A stretch of DNA of 64,000 bases from Spirosoma telluris (lineage in GTDB: Bacteria > Bacteroidota > Bacteroidia > Cytophagales > Spirosomataceae): contig QLII01000001.1 in the NCBI GenBank assembly GCA_003259005.1, forward strand, positions 434,001 to 498,000, in the 5' to 3' direction. The notes below the pieces were generated by a model. The model did no database searches, was not told the DNA's origin, and was given only the letters and a program-made list of their open reading frames with translations. The translations under genes were made by a program, and so were the position numbers. Below are positions 16,773 through 26,193 of the stretch, piece by piece; position 1 is the stretch's first letter; the number at the start of each line of letters is the position of its first letter.

Positions 16773-18863
16773 ATGGCTGTTTTCTTATCCGATACCGAAC
16801 GAACCCGGATTCTCAATGGTCTGGAAGCTAATGATACACTGCTGTGTCGTTTTCATATGGCCTTGCACAAGCGTGTTTACAAGCGGGTAGCTACCAAAGG
16901 CTTACTCGGTCCCGACGCGACGGTGGCCTGGTACTACCCGGCGGCCGAATACCTGTCTGACGCAGCCATGTTGTACACACTGGGGCCTGAAGAAAAATTG
17001 GCCAATTGGCTCCGTACCGTTACGCTCGACATTGCCCGTACACCTGCCTACGACTGGGTGGGGCCTGCCTTTCGCTATCATTCAGAACCGTTGACGGGCC
17101 ATCTCGAAACGGCGCATCTGTGCTGGGCGTTGAGTGCAGTCTATGACCTGGCACGAGACGTGTTTTCGGAGCCGGAACAGGCGGAAATCCGGCAGGCACT
17201 AACCGGAAAAGGGATTGAGCTTTGTCGGCGGTGGATCGATAAAAATACGCATCTGGCCAACTGGCGGGGCATCCTGACATCGGGTGTTATCGTGGCAGCC
17301 GCCGTATTGGGTGCGGCCGGCGATCCGGATGAAACCTTACTCGATCAATACGTACTGGAATGGAAACGGTGTGCGCTGGCTTTTCAGCCCGACGGTTCGT
17401 ACGGTGAATCGTTGCAATACGGAAATTACCTGGCCTTTGCGCTTATGATAGCGTACGAATCGCTTTGCCGGAAATATCCCGAAAAAGCGGCTCTGCTCGA
17501 CATCGGTGCCTATGGAAAGGGAATACGATGGATAGCCAGTAGCCTATTTTACGCCAAACCGCTGGCTGACAACGGAAGCAGTTTCTGGGGAATCGAACCC
17601 CGCGCCCGTGCTGCCAACTTCAATGACAGTGCTGCTTTGTTTCGGCCTTCCGGCGATCTGTTGCTACACCTCGCAGCACGTAGTGATTCGGAGGAAGAAA
17701 AAAGACTGGCACGCGGGCTATTCGCAACCTACTACGAGCCCGTTCCCAATCAGGGACCGCACGAGTTGGCCACGTTTGGCATGAACAACGACTGGGGCTT
17801 TTTAACACTGCCGCTGTTGACCCACGAAACAAAGTCTGCCAGTCCACAGGAAGCAGATTTGCCGCTCACGACGTCGTTCAGCAACGGCCATGCCTTTATG
17901 CGTGATGCCTGGAACGGACGTACCATCGTGGCCATCAATGGCGGGGGCGACGGATTATACGGTCCTGGTCATTTGCACGGCGATTTGAACAGTTTTATCC
18001 TCATCCACAACCGCGAACGACTCCTTGTCGATCCGGGCCATAGCTGCTACCGGAACCTGATTCACGGGCTGGAAAGCAGTACCCAAACGCACAACACCTG
18101 TACGTTTCTCATAGAACAGGAAACGTTGGGATTGCAGGAAGACAAGGCCAAAACCACCATGCTGGAGCAGAAAAGTGTCCTGCCTCGGCGGTTGCTGGTC
18201 AAAAACGTACCCGGCCCGCCAGTTGATCGGGGCAACCGCCGATTGTTGGTTGAGCGCGATGAGGTTGTTTCCGTTATTGGATCAGAAGTCGGTTCTGCAT
18301 ACGGCATCCCGATTCAGAAGTTTACCCGGCTCTGGCTTATGGCCGGAAGTAACGTGTTGTTTGTTGTGGACCGGATCGAAGCGACGCAACCCGTTACAAC
18401 GGCCTGGAACTGGCTCGTCAACAACCGCGATGGACAGGCGCAGGTGGACAGCCTGTCAACCAGCCTGACTGTGCGACGAAACGAGGCCGGGATGAAGCTG
18501 TTTCATCTGGGTCAGGGTAAAATCGGCCACCCTGTTTATGGGTATGTTCATGATGCGTACCATGTGGAGCCGAATCAGTATGGCGAAGGGAAGCCCGGCA
18601 GCGGGTTGCTCTACCGCTTTACGGAAGCTGCCCCTGCCGCTACGCGTACGGTCGTTCACGCGATTGCGCTCGATGATTCTATCGTACTGGACCGCTGGCA
18701 ATTACAGCAGGCGGAAAACGCATTCACCTTGTTCAACGGCCAGAAGCAATGGACGCTGATCGTTCAGGACGAAGCCGCCAATCACCTCTCCCTGATTTCG
18801 GGCCACGGTCGGCGGTGGGATGTGGTACCACAAGACACTATGTATTCCCTGATTCGCGTCTAA
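16773..18863 (+). CDS. Heparinase II/III-family protein without signal peptide (putative lyase)
   Basis: A 696-residue protein whose first ~40 residues are polar (MAVFLSDTERTRIL), so it appears cytoplasmic. The N-terminal two-thirds is an alpha/alpha toroid (for example YYPAAEYLSDAAMLYTLG, HLANWRGILTSGVIVAA), and the C-terminal third is the heparinase II/III beta-sandwich. The hallmark HLHGDLNSFILIHNRERLLV with LVDPG aligns with the HxHxDxGSFxLxxxG...DxG block of PL12/PL15/PL17/PL21 relatives. QPDGSYGESLQYG provides the usual active-site Tyr region. It may eliminate on short uronate-containing oligosaccharides inside the cell. It begins two bases behind the RraA-family gene; the VOC gene starts four bases on. 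Confidence 0.75.
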   Translation: MAVFLSDTERTRILNGLEANDTLLCRFHMALHKRVYKRVATKGLLGPDATVAWYYPAAEYLSDAAMLYTLGPEEKLANWLRTVTLDIARTPAYDWVGPAFRYHSEPLTGHLETAHLCWALSAVYDLARDVFSEPEQAEIRQALTGKGIELCRRWIDKNTHLANWRGILTSGVIVAAAVLGAAGDPDETLLDQYVLEWKRCALAFQPDGSYGESLQYGNYLAFALMIAYESLCRKYPEKAALLDIGAYGKGIRWIASSLFYAKPLADNGSSFWGIEPRARAANFNDSAALFRPSGDLLLHLAARSDSEEEKRLARGLFATYYEPVPNQGPHELATFGMNNDWGFLTLPLLTHETKSASPQEADLPLTTSFSNGHAFMRDAWNGRTIVAINGGGDGLYGPGHLHGDLNSFILIHNRERLLVDPGHSCYRNLIHGLESSTQTHNTCTFLIEQETLGLQEDKAKTTMLEQKSVLPRRLLVKNVPGPPVDRGNRRLLVERDEVVSVIGSEVGSAYGIPIQKFTRLWLMAGSNVLFVVDRIEATQPVTTAWNWLVNNRDGQAQVDSLSTSLTVRRNEAGMKLFHLGQGKIGHPVYGYVHDAYHVEPNQYGEGKPGSGLLYRFTEAAPAATRTVVHAIALDDSIVLDRWQLQQAENAFTLFNGQKQWTLIVQDEAANHLSLISGHGRRWDVVPQDTMYSLIRV

Positions 18864-18867
18864 GCTA

Positions 18868-19257
18868 ATGAGTCAACTGAAAATTACCGGCATCGACCAC
18901 CCCGGCGTAGCGGCCAACGATGTGGAAGCCCTCGCCGACTGGTACTGCGAGGTGTTCGGCTACCAAAAGTGGTTCAAACATCCGAAGCCCGTCTGGATGT
19001 TGAAAGCGCCCGATGGTACACTGCTCGAAATAATGCCCAAGGACGATACCGCCCGGCCCGAACGCACTACCTGGACACCCGGCTGGTCGCATCTGGCATT
19101 ACGGGTCGAAAACATCGACGAAGCCATCGCTTTTCTCGACACAAAAGGTGTTCGATGGGGCGGCTCGGTCATCAACGCCATTGGTGGCGGTAAAGTCCGC
19201 AACCTGTTTGATCCCGATGGAAATATGTTGCAAATTTTAGAAAGAGCGAAAGAGTGA
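18868..19257 (+). CDS. VOC-superfamily (glyoxalase/dioxygenase-fold) protein
   Basis: A 129-residue protein with two beta-alpha-beta-beta-beta modules. The first runs from GIDHPGVAANDVEALADWY to LLEIMPK; the second from WSHLALRVENIDEAIAFL to LFDPDGNMLQILE. His at residue 11 and in WSHLAL, with Glu in LLEI, fit a divalent-metal site, while the last ligand position reads Gln-Ile-Leu-Glu. VOC enzymes isomerise or lyse small oxo-compounds. In this operon it could act on an unsaturated or diketo uronate intermediate, which no KduI/KdgF gene here would otherwise handle; that is inference. Its stop codon lies in the start of a GAGTGAAT-type repeat block. Confidence 0.82.
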   Translation: MSQLKITGIDHPGVAANDVEALADWYCEVFGYQKWFKHPKPVWMLKAPDGTLLEIMPKDDTARPERTTWTPGWSHLALRVENIDEAIAFLDTKGVRWGGSVINAIGGGKVRNLFDPDGNMLQILERAKE

Positions 19258-19355
19258 ATGAGTGAAAGAGCGGTTCGCCCTACAATCAAGTTGTCGTTTC
19301 ACTCATTCACTCTCTCGCTGGTACGCTCATTCACTCATTCGCTCTTTCACTCTTT
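19241..19355. repeat. Octamer repeat block (GAGTGAAT/GAGCGAAA) in inverted array
   Basis: From 19241 the sequence consists of GAGCGAAA, GAGTGAAT and GAGTGAAA units. After a spacer at about 19272-19297 it continues as their reverse complements (TTTCACTC, ATTCACTC, ATTCGCTC) to about 19355. The block overlaps the 3' end of the VOC gene and ends six bases before the dehydrogenase start. It can fold into a long imperfect hairpin. Confidence 0.85.
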
Positions 19356-19361
19356 ATCTAC

Positions 19362-20377
19362 ATGAAAGCACTCAATTATACAGGCAACAAAACATTTGAT
19401 TTACAGGATGTTGACTTGCAGCCGCTGTTGCCCGGCGAGGTTCGTCTGAAAGTGGCCTATTGTGGCGTATGCGGCACCGACGTTCACATTTATCACGGGG
19501 CAATGGCACAACGGCTTACCCTGCCGCAGGTAATTGGCCATGAAGTGTCCGGCGAAATTGACGCGGTAGGCGTGGGGGTGACCGACTGGCAGCCGGGCGA
19601 CCGGTAACCGTTCGGCCACTCAAGCCGGGCCAGGAAATGGCTGTCGATAACGGCGTTCGGCACATTGGCCAGAACCTGAAATTCATTGGTATCGATACGC
19701 CCGGCGGTATGCAGCAGTATTGGAACGTACCGGCTTATACACTCCACCGACTGCCTGAAGGCCTGCCCCTTACGCTCGGTGCTATGGTTGAGCCATTGGC
19801 TGTTGCCTGTCACGATGTGCGGCTAGGGGAAGTGCAGGCTGGTGAGAACGTTGTGATTATCGGCGGTGGGCCTATTGGAATGTTGATTGCCCTGGTCGCC
19901 AAACAGAAAGAGGCTAAGGTACTTATTTCGGAAGTCAACCCCACCCGCCTGCAACTGGCTGAATCACTGGGACTCTCGACGGTCAACCCTAAAGAAACGG
20001 ACTTAGTCGCCCACGTGGACGCCTTTACGGGCGGGGCAATGGCTGACGTCGTTTTTGAAGTATCGGGCGTGCAGGCTGGCGTTGCCGCTATGACACAATT
20101 ATCGCGGGTGCGGGGTAGAATTGTCATGGTTGCCATTCATGCAGAGCCCAAAGCCATTGACCTGTTTCGTTTTTTCTGGCGCGAACTAAAGCTGATCGGT
20201 GCCCGGGTCTACGAACCCGAAGACTTTGATGAAGCCATTGCGCTGGCTGCTTCGGGTTCGTTGCCCCTCGATGCGCTCATTACCCAGATTTCGCCTTTAG
20301 CCGATGCACAGGCTGTGTTTGAAACGATTGATAACAATCCTGCCGGAATGAAATACCTGCTCCAATGCGACCTGTAG
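19362..20377 (+). pseudogene. Zinc-type alcohol/sugar-acid dehydrogenase (MDR), frameshifted, no structural-zinc cysteines
   Basis: About 339 residues in two frames. The N-terminus has the catalytic-zinc Cys in YCGVCGTDVHIYHG and GHEVSGEID; the C-terminal part has the Rossmann motif VVIIGGGPIGMLIALVA and the tail NPAGMKYLL. The break near 19605 is healed by one extra G in CCGG, giving GDRVTVRPLKPGQEMAV. The usual lobe with four cysteines for structural zinc (GxxxxCxxCxxGxxxxC) is replaced here by KPGQEMAVDNGVRHIG, leading straight into QNLKFIGIDTPGG. It would oxidise or reduce a sugar, uronate or aldonate with NAD(P). It is co-directional with the heparinase genes, and its stop overlaps the next start. 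Confidence 0.8.
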
Positions 20378-22212
20378 ACCACCTGTTGGGAGTTGTGATG
20401 CTGCTCTGGCTGAGTACGTTTGCTCAAGCGCAGGTACAGCTTCAGCAACTACCCGACCACCCACGTTTGTTTGCCAATGCCGCCCGGGTTATAAAGGTGA
20501 AAAACCAGACCGATTCGGTTTCCCGACAATTGAGAGCGTACATTCAGCAAACCGCCGAAAGAGCATTGACCGCTGAACGGATCGTATACCCGATGAAGGG
20601 ATTCAAATTCGGGCCGATGCGTACTGTTCAGGGGCGTATACTAACACTTGCTATGCACTACCGACTGACGGGTGATCAGCGGTTTCTGAATCGGGCCGCG
20701 AAGAGCTGCTGCAACTGGCTGCCCTGCCCGATTGGGCGCCTAACCACTTTCTGGACGTTGGCGAAGGGGCACTGGCGGCTGGTATCGGCCTCGATTGGCT
20801 TTATACTGAGTTGACACCGGATGAACGGAACCAAATTACGCGGGCCATCGTAAAAAATGCCTTATTGCCATCGCTGGAGGTGTTGGAGGGGGACAGAAGC
20901 TGGGTAGATGGCGATTTTAACTGGACGCAGGTGTGTCATGCCGGGCTGACAGTTGGCGCATTGGCCATTGCCGAACGCGAGCCGGAACTGGCGAAACAGA
21001 TCATCAACCGGGCCATCAAGAATCTGCCCCATGCTGGAGCCGTTTACGCACCAGATGGTGCCTATCCCGAAGGCCCAGTTACTGGTCGTACGGCACTACG
21101 TTCCATGTGTTGCTCATCGAAGCACTCCGTTCGGCACTGGGTACCAGCTTCGGGCTGGAACAGTTCCCCGGCTTCCTCAAAACCGCTGATTATAAGCTGC
21201 AAATGGTGGGGCCAAGTGGGCTGGATTTCAACTATTCCGATTACCACCTCGAAACACAGAACGAGCCCATTATGCTGTGGTTCGCGCGGGAAACCGATCG
21301 GCCAGTCCTTGCCCGCCAGGAAATAGCGGATGTCCATACACTATATAGGGCAGCGATTTCGAACACAAAAAGTACCGTACATCCAAACCGGCATACACCC
21401 CTTGAACTGCTATGGTGGGAGCCAACGTTAGCCGCCCAATCAGCAAATTTATTGCCTCTGCACTGGACTTCGCAGGGAGTGTTGCCTATGGCTGTCATGC
21501 GGTCGGCCTGGAACGACCCACAGGCAACCTTTGTGGCCATAAAAGGGGGAACGCCCAATCACTCCCACGCACACATGGATGCAGGCAGTTTTGTGCTTGA
21601 AGCCGATGGGGTTCGCTGGGCGGTGGATCTGGGGACGGAAAGCTACGATAAAATGCGGGCGGCTAAGCTCGACCTTTGGAGTTATGCCCAAACCAGCACC
21701 CGCTGGACCACGTTCCGGGTTGGCCCTGAGGGGCACAACATTCTACGCTTTGGTGGGGCATATCAGGACATCATGGGCAAAGGAGAGATCACTACGTTAC
21801 CGGCCAAAAAGGGAGCATGGGAAACTCGGTCGATCTGACATCTCTTTACCGGAATCAGGTCGATCGGGTACAACGCGAGGTAACGCTCAATGCCAACCGT
21901 TCGGTGACCATTGATGACCAATGGACCACCGGCAACAACCCAGTTGAAGCGCCGTGGCAGTGGCTCACCAGGGCGGAGATAACCCGGACACCGAACGGTT
22001 TACTGTTACGTCAGGACGGTAAGTCACTGGCCTTGCTGATCAACTCTTCGACACCCAATACTATCACCATTGATGATGTTTCGGGAGCCAAAAATCCGCA
22101 GGATTCACCTAATCCGGGCGTAAGTCGGATTGTCGTTCGGCTGGCGTCACCGGCCAATAGTACAACCAAACTGACGGTGCAGATCATTCCGGGTAGTGTA
22201 GCCGGGAAATAA
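20365..22212 (+). pseudogene. Secreted heparinase II/III-family protein, three frameshifts
   Basis: About 615 residues if frames are joined at ~20697, ~21075 and ~21825; each break fits one missing base. The signal peptide (LLGVVMLLWLSTFAQA) is followed by HPRLFANAARV, an alpha-helical toroid (ELTPDERNQITRAIVKNALL, DFNWTQVCHAGLTVGALA) and the active-site stretch PDGAYPEGPSYWSYGTTFHV after repair. The beta-sandwich hallmark NHSHAHMDAGSFVLEADGVRW then appears, closer to consensus than in the leaderless copy at 16773. It probably acts in the periplasm as an exolytic lyase. The start codon lies inside the end of the dehydrogenase gene, so the genes are coupled. Confidence 0.8.
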
Positions 22213-22256
22213 TAAACAAAGCTATTGATTGACAAAACGTTAAAATCATTTCATAC

Positions 22257-23771
22257 ATGAATTGGTATTTAGTTAAAATCACGTTTGCTGCCCTATGTTT
22301 GGTCATAGCAAAAAAGGAGGTTGTGTTTGCTCAGAAGATTGATACGTCGAATGAACGGGTGAAAACAAATTTCTCGATTTCGCTGCCCCGATTGGGCACC
22401 GTAAAGCCCCGCTCGACGAATGAGATCGAATCCTCCAACTGGCTTATCGGTTGCGAAACGATGGACCGCGACTTTACCGATTATGATCAGTACAAGGAAT
22501 ATCTCGTCCCTTTAGGTATTAAGCGATTGCGCATGCAGGCCGGGTGGGACAAGACTGAAAAGGTAAAGGGTAAGTACGACTGGGCCTGGCTTGACCATAT
22601 CATTGATGACGCCCACAAACGGGGACTGAAACCCTGGCTCCAAACCTCCTACGGCAATCATAACTACCCCAATGGGGGCGGATCGAATTTAGGTGCCGGA
22701 GTACCTACCTCGAAAGAGGCCCTGGAAGCATGGGACCGTTGGGTCGAAGCGATGGTGAAACGCTACAAAGACAAAGTGGTGGATTGGGAAATCTGGAATG
22801 AGCCTAACTTCGGCGACAACCAGGAAAATACGCCCGAAAAAGCAGCTGCCCTGAATATCCGAACCATCGACATCATCAAACGAATTCAACCTGAAGCGAA
22901 GGTGTCGGGACTGGCGCTGGGGCACATTGGTCTGGACTACGCTGACCGGTTTTTCAAGGTACTGGCCGAGAAAAAGAAGATCAATCTGTTCAACAATTTT
23001 ACCTACCACGACTATGCCTACAACCCGGATTCGCACTATGCTAAAGTGATGCAGTTACGGGCTGTCCTGGATAAATACGCGCCGAACATTCCATTGCGTC
23101 AAGGGGAAAACGGCGCTCCATCAAGCCCTGGTTTCGGTCGGGGTGCGTTGGGCGATTATGAGTGGTCGGAACTGACGCAGGCTAAATGGGATACCCGTCG
23201 GATGCTGGGCGATCTGGGTCACGACATTGAAACGAGTGTGTTCGGTATTATCGAAATGGCCTATACCAGCGGACCAATTAACCGGCTCAATTACAAAGGC
23301 ATTATCAAGTCTGATTCAACAAAGCGGGCGATACGGCCTAAAATCGCCTATTACGCCATTCAGAACGTAACCGCCATCTTTGACCATTCGCTGCAACGCA
23401 TCAAAAAGCTGGAGCCTACCTACAATCGGGCTTTCGTTCCTGAAAACAAGGCCGAAATGACTTTCTCGCCGGGTACCGACCGGAGCCTGGCGGTATATGC
23501 CTACCAGCACAAAGACACGAAAAAACAGGTATTTACAATTTGGGCGAACGACTACATTCCCGTCGAGTCGAACGCAACCCGTAACCTGTCGTTCTCGTTC
23601 GCCAATGCCAATATGGATACGCCGGTTTATGTGGACATCATAACGGGCGGAGTCTACGAAATTCCGGCCAGTCAGTGGAAAAAAGCAGGTGATATCTACA
23701 CGTTTACGGATATACCGATCTACGACGCGCCTATCCTGATAGCCGATAAAAGCCTGGTGACGTTTCAGTAA
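22257..23771 (+). CDS. GH39-like clan GH-A glycoside hydrolase, second copy
   Basis: A 504-residue paralogue of the enzyme at 12141, intact. The signal sequence is in the first ~26 residues (VKITFAALCLVIAKKEVVFA). Shared blocks include the GxETxDRDFTDYDQYKEYL segment, KGKYDWAWLD, WEIWNEPNF with acid/base Glu182, RQGENGAPSSP with candidate nucleophile Glu284, and ELTQAKWDxRRMLGDLGHDI. The C-terminal beta-sandwich ends ILIADKSLVTF, close to the MIADKSSIPF end of the other copy. Two such enzymes may split linkages or oligosaccharide lengths. It is preceded by the secreted heparinase-type gene and followed by an ECF sigma gene 17 bases on. Confidence 0.75.
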   Translation: MNWYLVKITFAALCLVIAKKEVVFAQKIDTSNERVKTNFSISLPRLGTVKPRSTNEIESSNWLIGCETMDRDFTDYDQYKEYLVPLGIKRLRMQAGWDKTEKVKGKYDWAWLDHIIDDAHKRGLKPWLQTSYGNHNYPNGGGSNLGAGVPTSKEALEAWDRWVEAMVKRYKDKVVDWEIWNEPNFGDNQENTPEKAAALNIRTIDIIKRIQPEAKVSGLALGHIGLDYADRFFKVLAEKKKINLFNNFTYHDYAYNPDSHYAKVMQLRAVLDKYAPNIPLRQGENGAPSSPGFGRGALGDYEWSELTQAKWDTRRMLGDLGHDIETSVFGIIEMAYTSGPINRLNYKGIIKSDSTKRAIRPKIAYYAIQNVTAIFDHSLQRIKKLEPTYNRAFVPENKAEMTFSPGTDRSLAVYAYQHKDTKKQVFTIWANDYIPVESNATRNLSFSFANANMDTPVYVDIITGGVYEIPASQWKKAGDIYTFTDIPIYDAPILIADKSLVTFQ

Positions 23772-23788
23772 CCATTTACAGACCATCC

Positions 23789-24373
23789 ATGAATAACCGA
23801 CTGACTACCAGTGAGCACGTTCAACTATGGGAAGCTTGTCGCACCGGAAGCCGTGATGCTTTCTCACAGCTCTATGATTTGTTTGCATCCGACCTGTATC
23901 GGTATGGCTATAACCTGGTTCGAAACAAGCCGCTTGTAGAAGATTGTTTGCATGAGTTGTTCCTGCACATTTACGAAAATCGGCACCGACTGGGCGCCAC
24001 GGATAATATTCGGTTTTATCTCTACCGGGCGTTGCGCCGTCGGTTGTTGGATACGGTGAACCGGTTGACTAAATTGTCTTCGGAAGAGTACCAATTCAAT
24101 CAGGCCGATTTTTTCATTCTGCCCTACGAGCAAGTGCTGGTTGGGCAGGAACTGGCTAAACAGCAAAGCCTGGTAATTCAGGTGGAATTGAATAAACTGC
24201 CGAAGCGCCAGAAAGAGATTTTGTATTTAGTCTACATGAAAGGGCTGACGTATCAGCAAGCCGCTGAAGTGATGGACATTACACTGAAAACGGTTTACAA
24301 TACTCTAAACGTAGCTCTAACGAGTTTGCGGACTTATGTGAGGAAATCGTTACAGAAACTAGAGGCATTATAA
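23789..24373 (+). CDS. ECF RNA polymerase sigma factor without a neighbouring FecR
   Basis: A 194-residue sigma-70 factor of the Bacteroidota PUL type. Region 2 lies at ~20-90 (SQLYDLFASDLYRYGYNLV, then LVEDCLHELFLHIYENR), and region 4 at ~130-185 (LPKRQKEILYLVYMKGLTYQQAAEVM with KTVYNTLNVALTSLR). Such factors usually sit first in the locus with a FecR anti-sigma gene. This one is last, reads with the catabolic genes, and has no FecR beside it; the SusC of this locus also lacks an STN domain. It may set up a feed-forward loop on the locus or act elsewhere. It converges on the TspO gene. Confidence 0.9.
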   Translation: MNNRLTTSEHVQLWEACRTGSRDAFSQLYDLFASDLYRYGYNLVRNKPLVEDCLHELFLHIYENRHRLGATDNIRFYLYRALRRRLLDTVNRLTKLSSEEYQFNQADFFILPYEQVLVGQELAKQQSLVIQVELNKLPKRQKEILYLVYMKGLTYQQAAEVMDITLKTVYNTLNVALTSLRTYVRKSLQKLEAL

Positions 24374-24457
24374 CGCTATTCAGTTGAAAGAGTTGTCATG
24401 AAAAACCAGCCTGTCCACTCTTATGGGGGTACCTGACCACTTGATGCCCTACTAATC

Positions 24458-24997
24458 TCAAGGATTTGCCGGGTTGGTCAGCCACAACAAAATTTTGAAT
24501 AGAGCCGTTAGTGGCATCCAAATAATCAACGGAAGCAGGTAGTAAAAAGCCGTTTTGGAGTACCTGTAAAAGAGCCAGCCCAACAGGACCGCCGTCAGAA
24601 TGCCGTTTATGTCCATGAAAGTCATGATAGCCGGATTGCCCTTCGATACGTTGGCAATGGGTAGAAACATGAAGTTGGTCAATAAGATGGACGCGTAAAA
24701 AATCATGGCTCCTCGAATATCGAACTCATCTCGTTTTAGCCAGATATGCCCTGCTGCTAAACCCATGGTAGGGTAGAGAATAAGCCAGACTACCCAAAAT
24801 ACCCACTGAGGTGGATAAATACCCGGCAACTTGTAGGTGTTATCGAATGGGAATAGCGAAAAGCTGAGATAGGCTGTTAACATGCCGAAAACTAACGTAC
24901 CAATTGAAAAGAAAGCCAACACATAATCGGGTTTGCTTCCGTTACCTGATCCATTCGGCACATTGTCCTGGGCCTGAACAAATGATTTCGATTTCAT
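24458..24997 (-). CDS. TspO/MBR-family membrane protein
   Basis: A 179-residue protein with about five hydrophobic helices after a polar N-terminus. The family pattern is seen as YPPQWVFWVVWLILYPTMGLAAG (PPxWVFxxVWxxLYxxMG) and in the last helix as LLPLIIWMPLTALFKILLW. TspO proteins bind porphyrins or other tetrapyrroles and influence stress responses. The conserved WxxFA(T/S)xLN end is only loosely kept (WMPLTALFKILLW), so it is a divergent member. It lies alone between the sigma gene (convergent) and the AraC gene (same strand). Confidence 0.75.
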   Translation of the reverse strand: MKSKSFVQAQDNVPNGSGNGSKPDYVLAFFSIGTLVFGMLTAYLSFSLFPFDNTYKLPGIYPPQWVFWVVWLILYPTMGLAAGHIWLKRDEFDIRGAMIFYASILLTNFMFLPIANVSKGNPAIMTFMDINGILTAVLLGWLFYRYSKTAFYYLLPLIIWMPLTALFKILLWLTNPANP

Positions 24998-25091
24998 AAC
25001 TACAGTGCCGCCCTTAGGTTAACGCGACTGTACAAAAGTACCTGGACTACTCAGCAAGGGGTAGGACAAATCGGGGTGATAGGCGCACAAA

Positions 25092-26026
25092 TTATGCCTG
25101 CTGCCGGTATTCGGTCGGATTCAGGCCGGTATGTTTTTTGAAGAAACGGGCAAAATAGGATAGGTCGTCAAAACTGAGCCGGTCGGCAATCTCCGAAATG
25201 GGCAAGCCCGGTTGACCCAACAGTACCTTTGCTTCCAGGAGCAGCATTTCGGCAATCAACACACTGGCAGGCTTACCGGTGGTTTCTTTGACACATTTGT
25301 TGAGGTGGTTCGGCGTTACGGCCAGCAGGTCAGCGTATTCATTTACGGTGCGTTTACTAAGAATGTGGCGGGTCAGTAATTGCCGGAAGTGGGCCGCAAG
25401 CCGAGCAGATGACGATAGTTGACGGGGCTGTTCCCGCTGACCATATTGCTGCTGCACATCCAGCAAAAGGCATAGAACAATGAGCTGATGTACGCCTGGC
25501 TGTCCATACGCTGGCTTTTGAGTGCCCGTTCCATTCGGCCTAACTGCGCCAGCCAGTCCGATTCGGTATCCGTATCGAGGGGCACTAGTGGATTGGCATC
25601 AGGCTGAAAGAAACTCAGTTCGTTTAAGGCATGCGGATTTTTAAGCGTAGTCAACACGAACTCTGCGTCGAACAGACCATAAAATCCGGTGGCATCGGCA
25701 CTACAGCTATCCGTTGAGACAATATCACCTGCCCGGTAAGCCGAAAACATGCCCGGTCCAATAGTATACGATTCCAACCCATATGTCCGCTGAATGGCTC
25801 CACGGGTCAGGAGCATAAAATCGTAATGAAAACTCCGGCTGATCGGGATCGGGAAGGTAATCTGGCAGGCAAAATCCTCAATCCGCATCAGGGTAAAAAA
25901 ACGGCTTGCCGGAAAATGACTATCGGCTGATGCGTGTAGATGCCGTGCGTGTTCACGAGCTTCGGTGGCAACGAATTGATCGACAAACGTACCAGGGTCA
26001 AGAATCGGGATAGCGGGCTGGTTCAT
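25092..26026 (-). pseudogene. AraC-family transcriptional regulator, frameshifted
   Basis: About 311 residues from ATG 26024-26026 (MNQPAIPILDPGTF). The N-terminal sensing half is a cupin-like domain (FHYDFMLLTRGAIQRTYG, GPGMFSAYRAGDIV). The C-terminal half, in another frame, carries the double helix-turn-helix: VNEYADLLAVTPNHLNKCVK, ISEIADRLSFDDLSYFARFF and KKHTGLNPTEYR, an excellent AraC end. The break near 25480 fits one lost base. Effector and target are not evident; the neighbours are TspO and small membrane proteins. Confidence 0.85.
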
Positions 26027-26193
26027 GGATCGGTGCTTGAAGGTATAGCTGCTAATCAAAACAACGTCAGATTTGTCCCAAATAGTTAAAAATTCATACT
26101 TGTATGGCTGGAGCGTACCTATCGGACTCATGTAAGCTGCGTCGTAGAGACCTTGAGTTCATCCAGATATAGGCCATAGAATCGCTGAATGTA

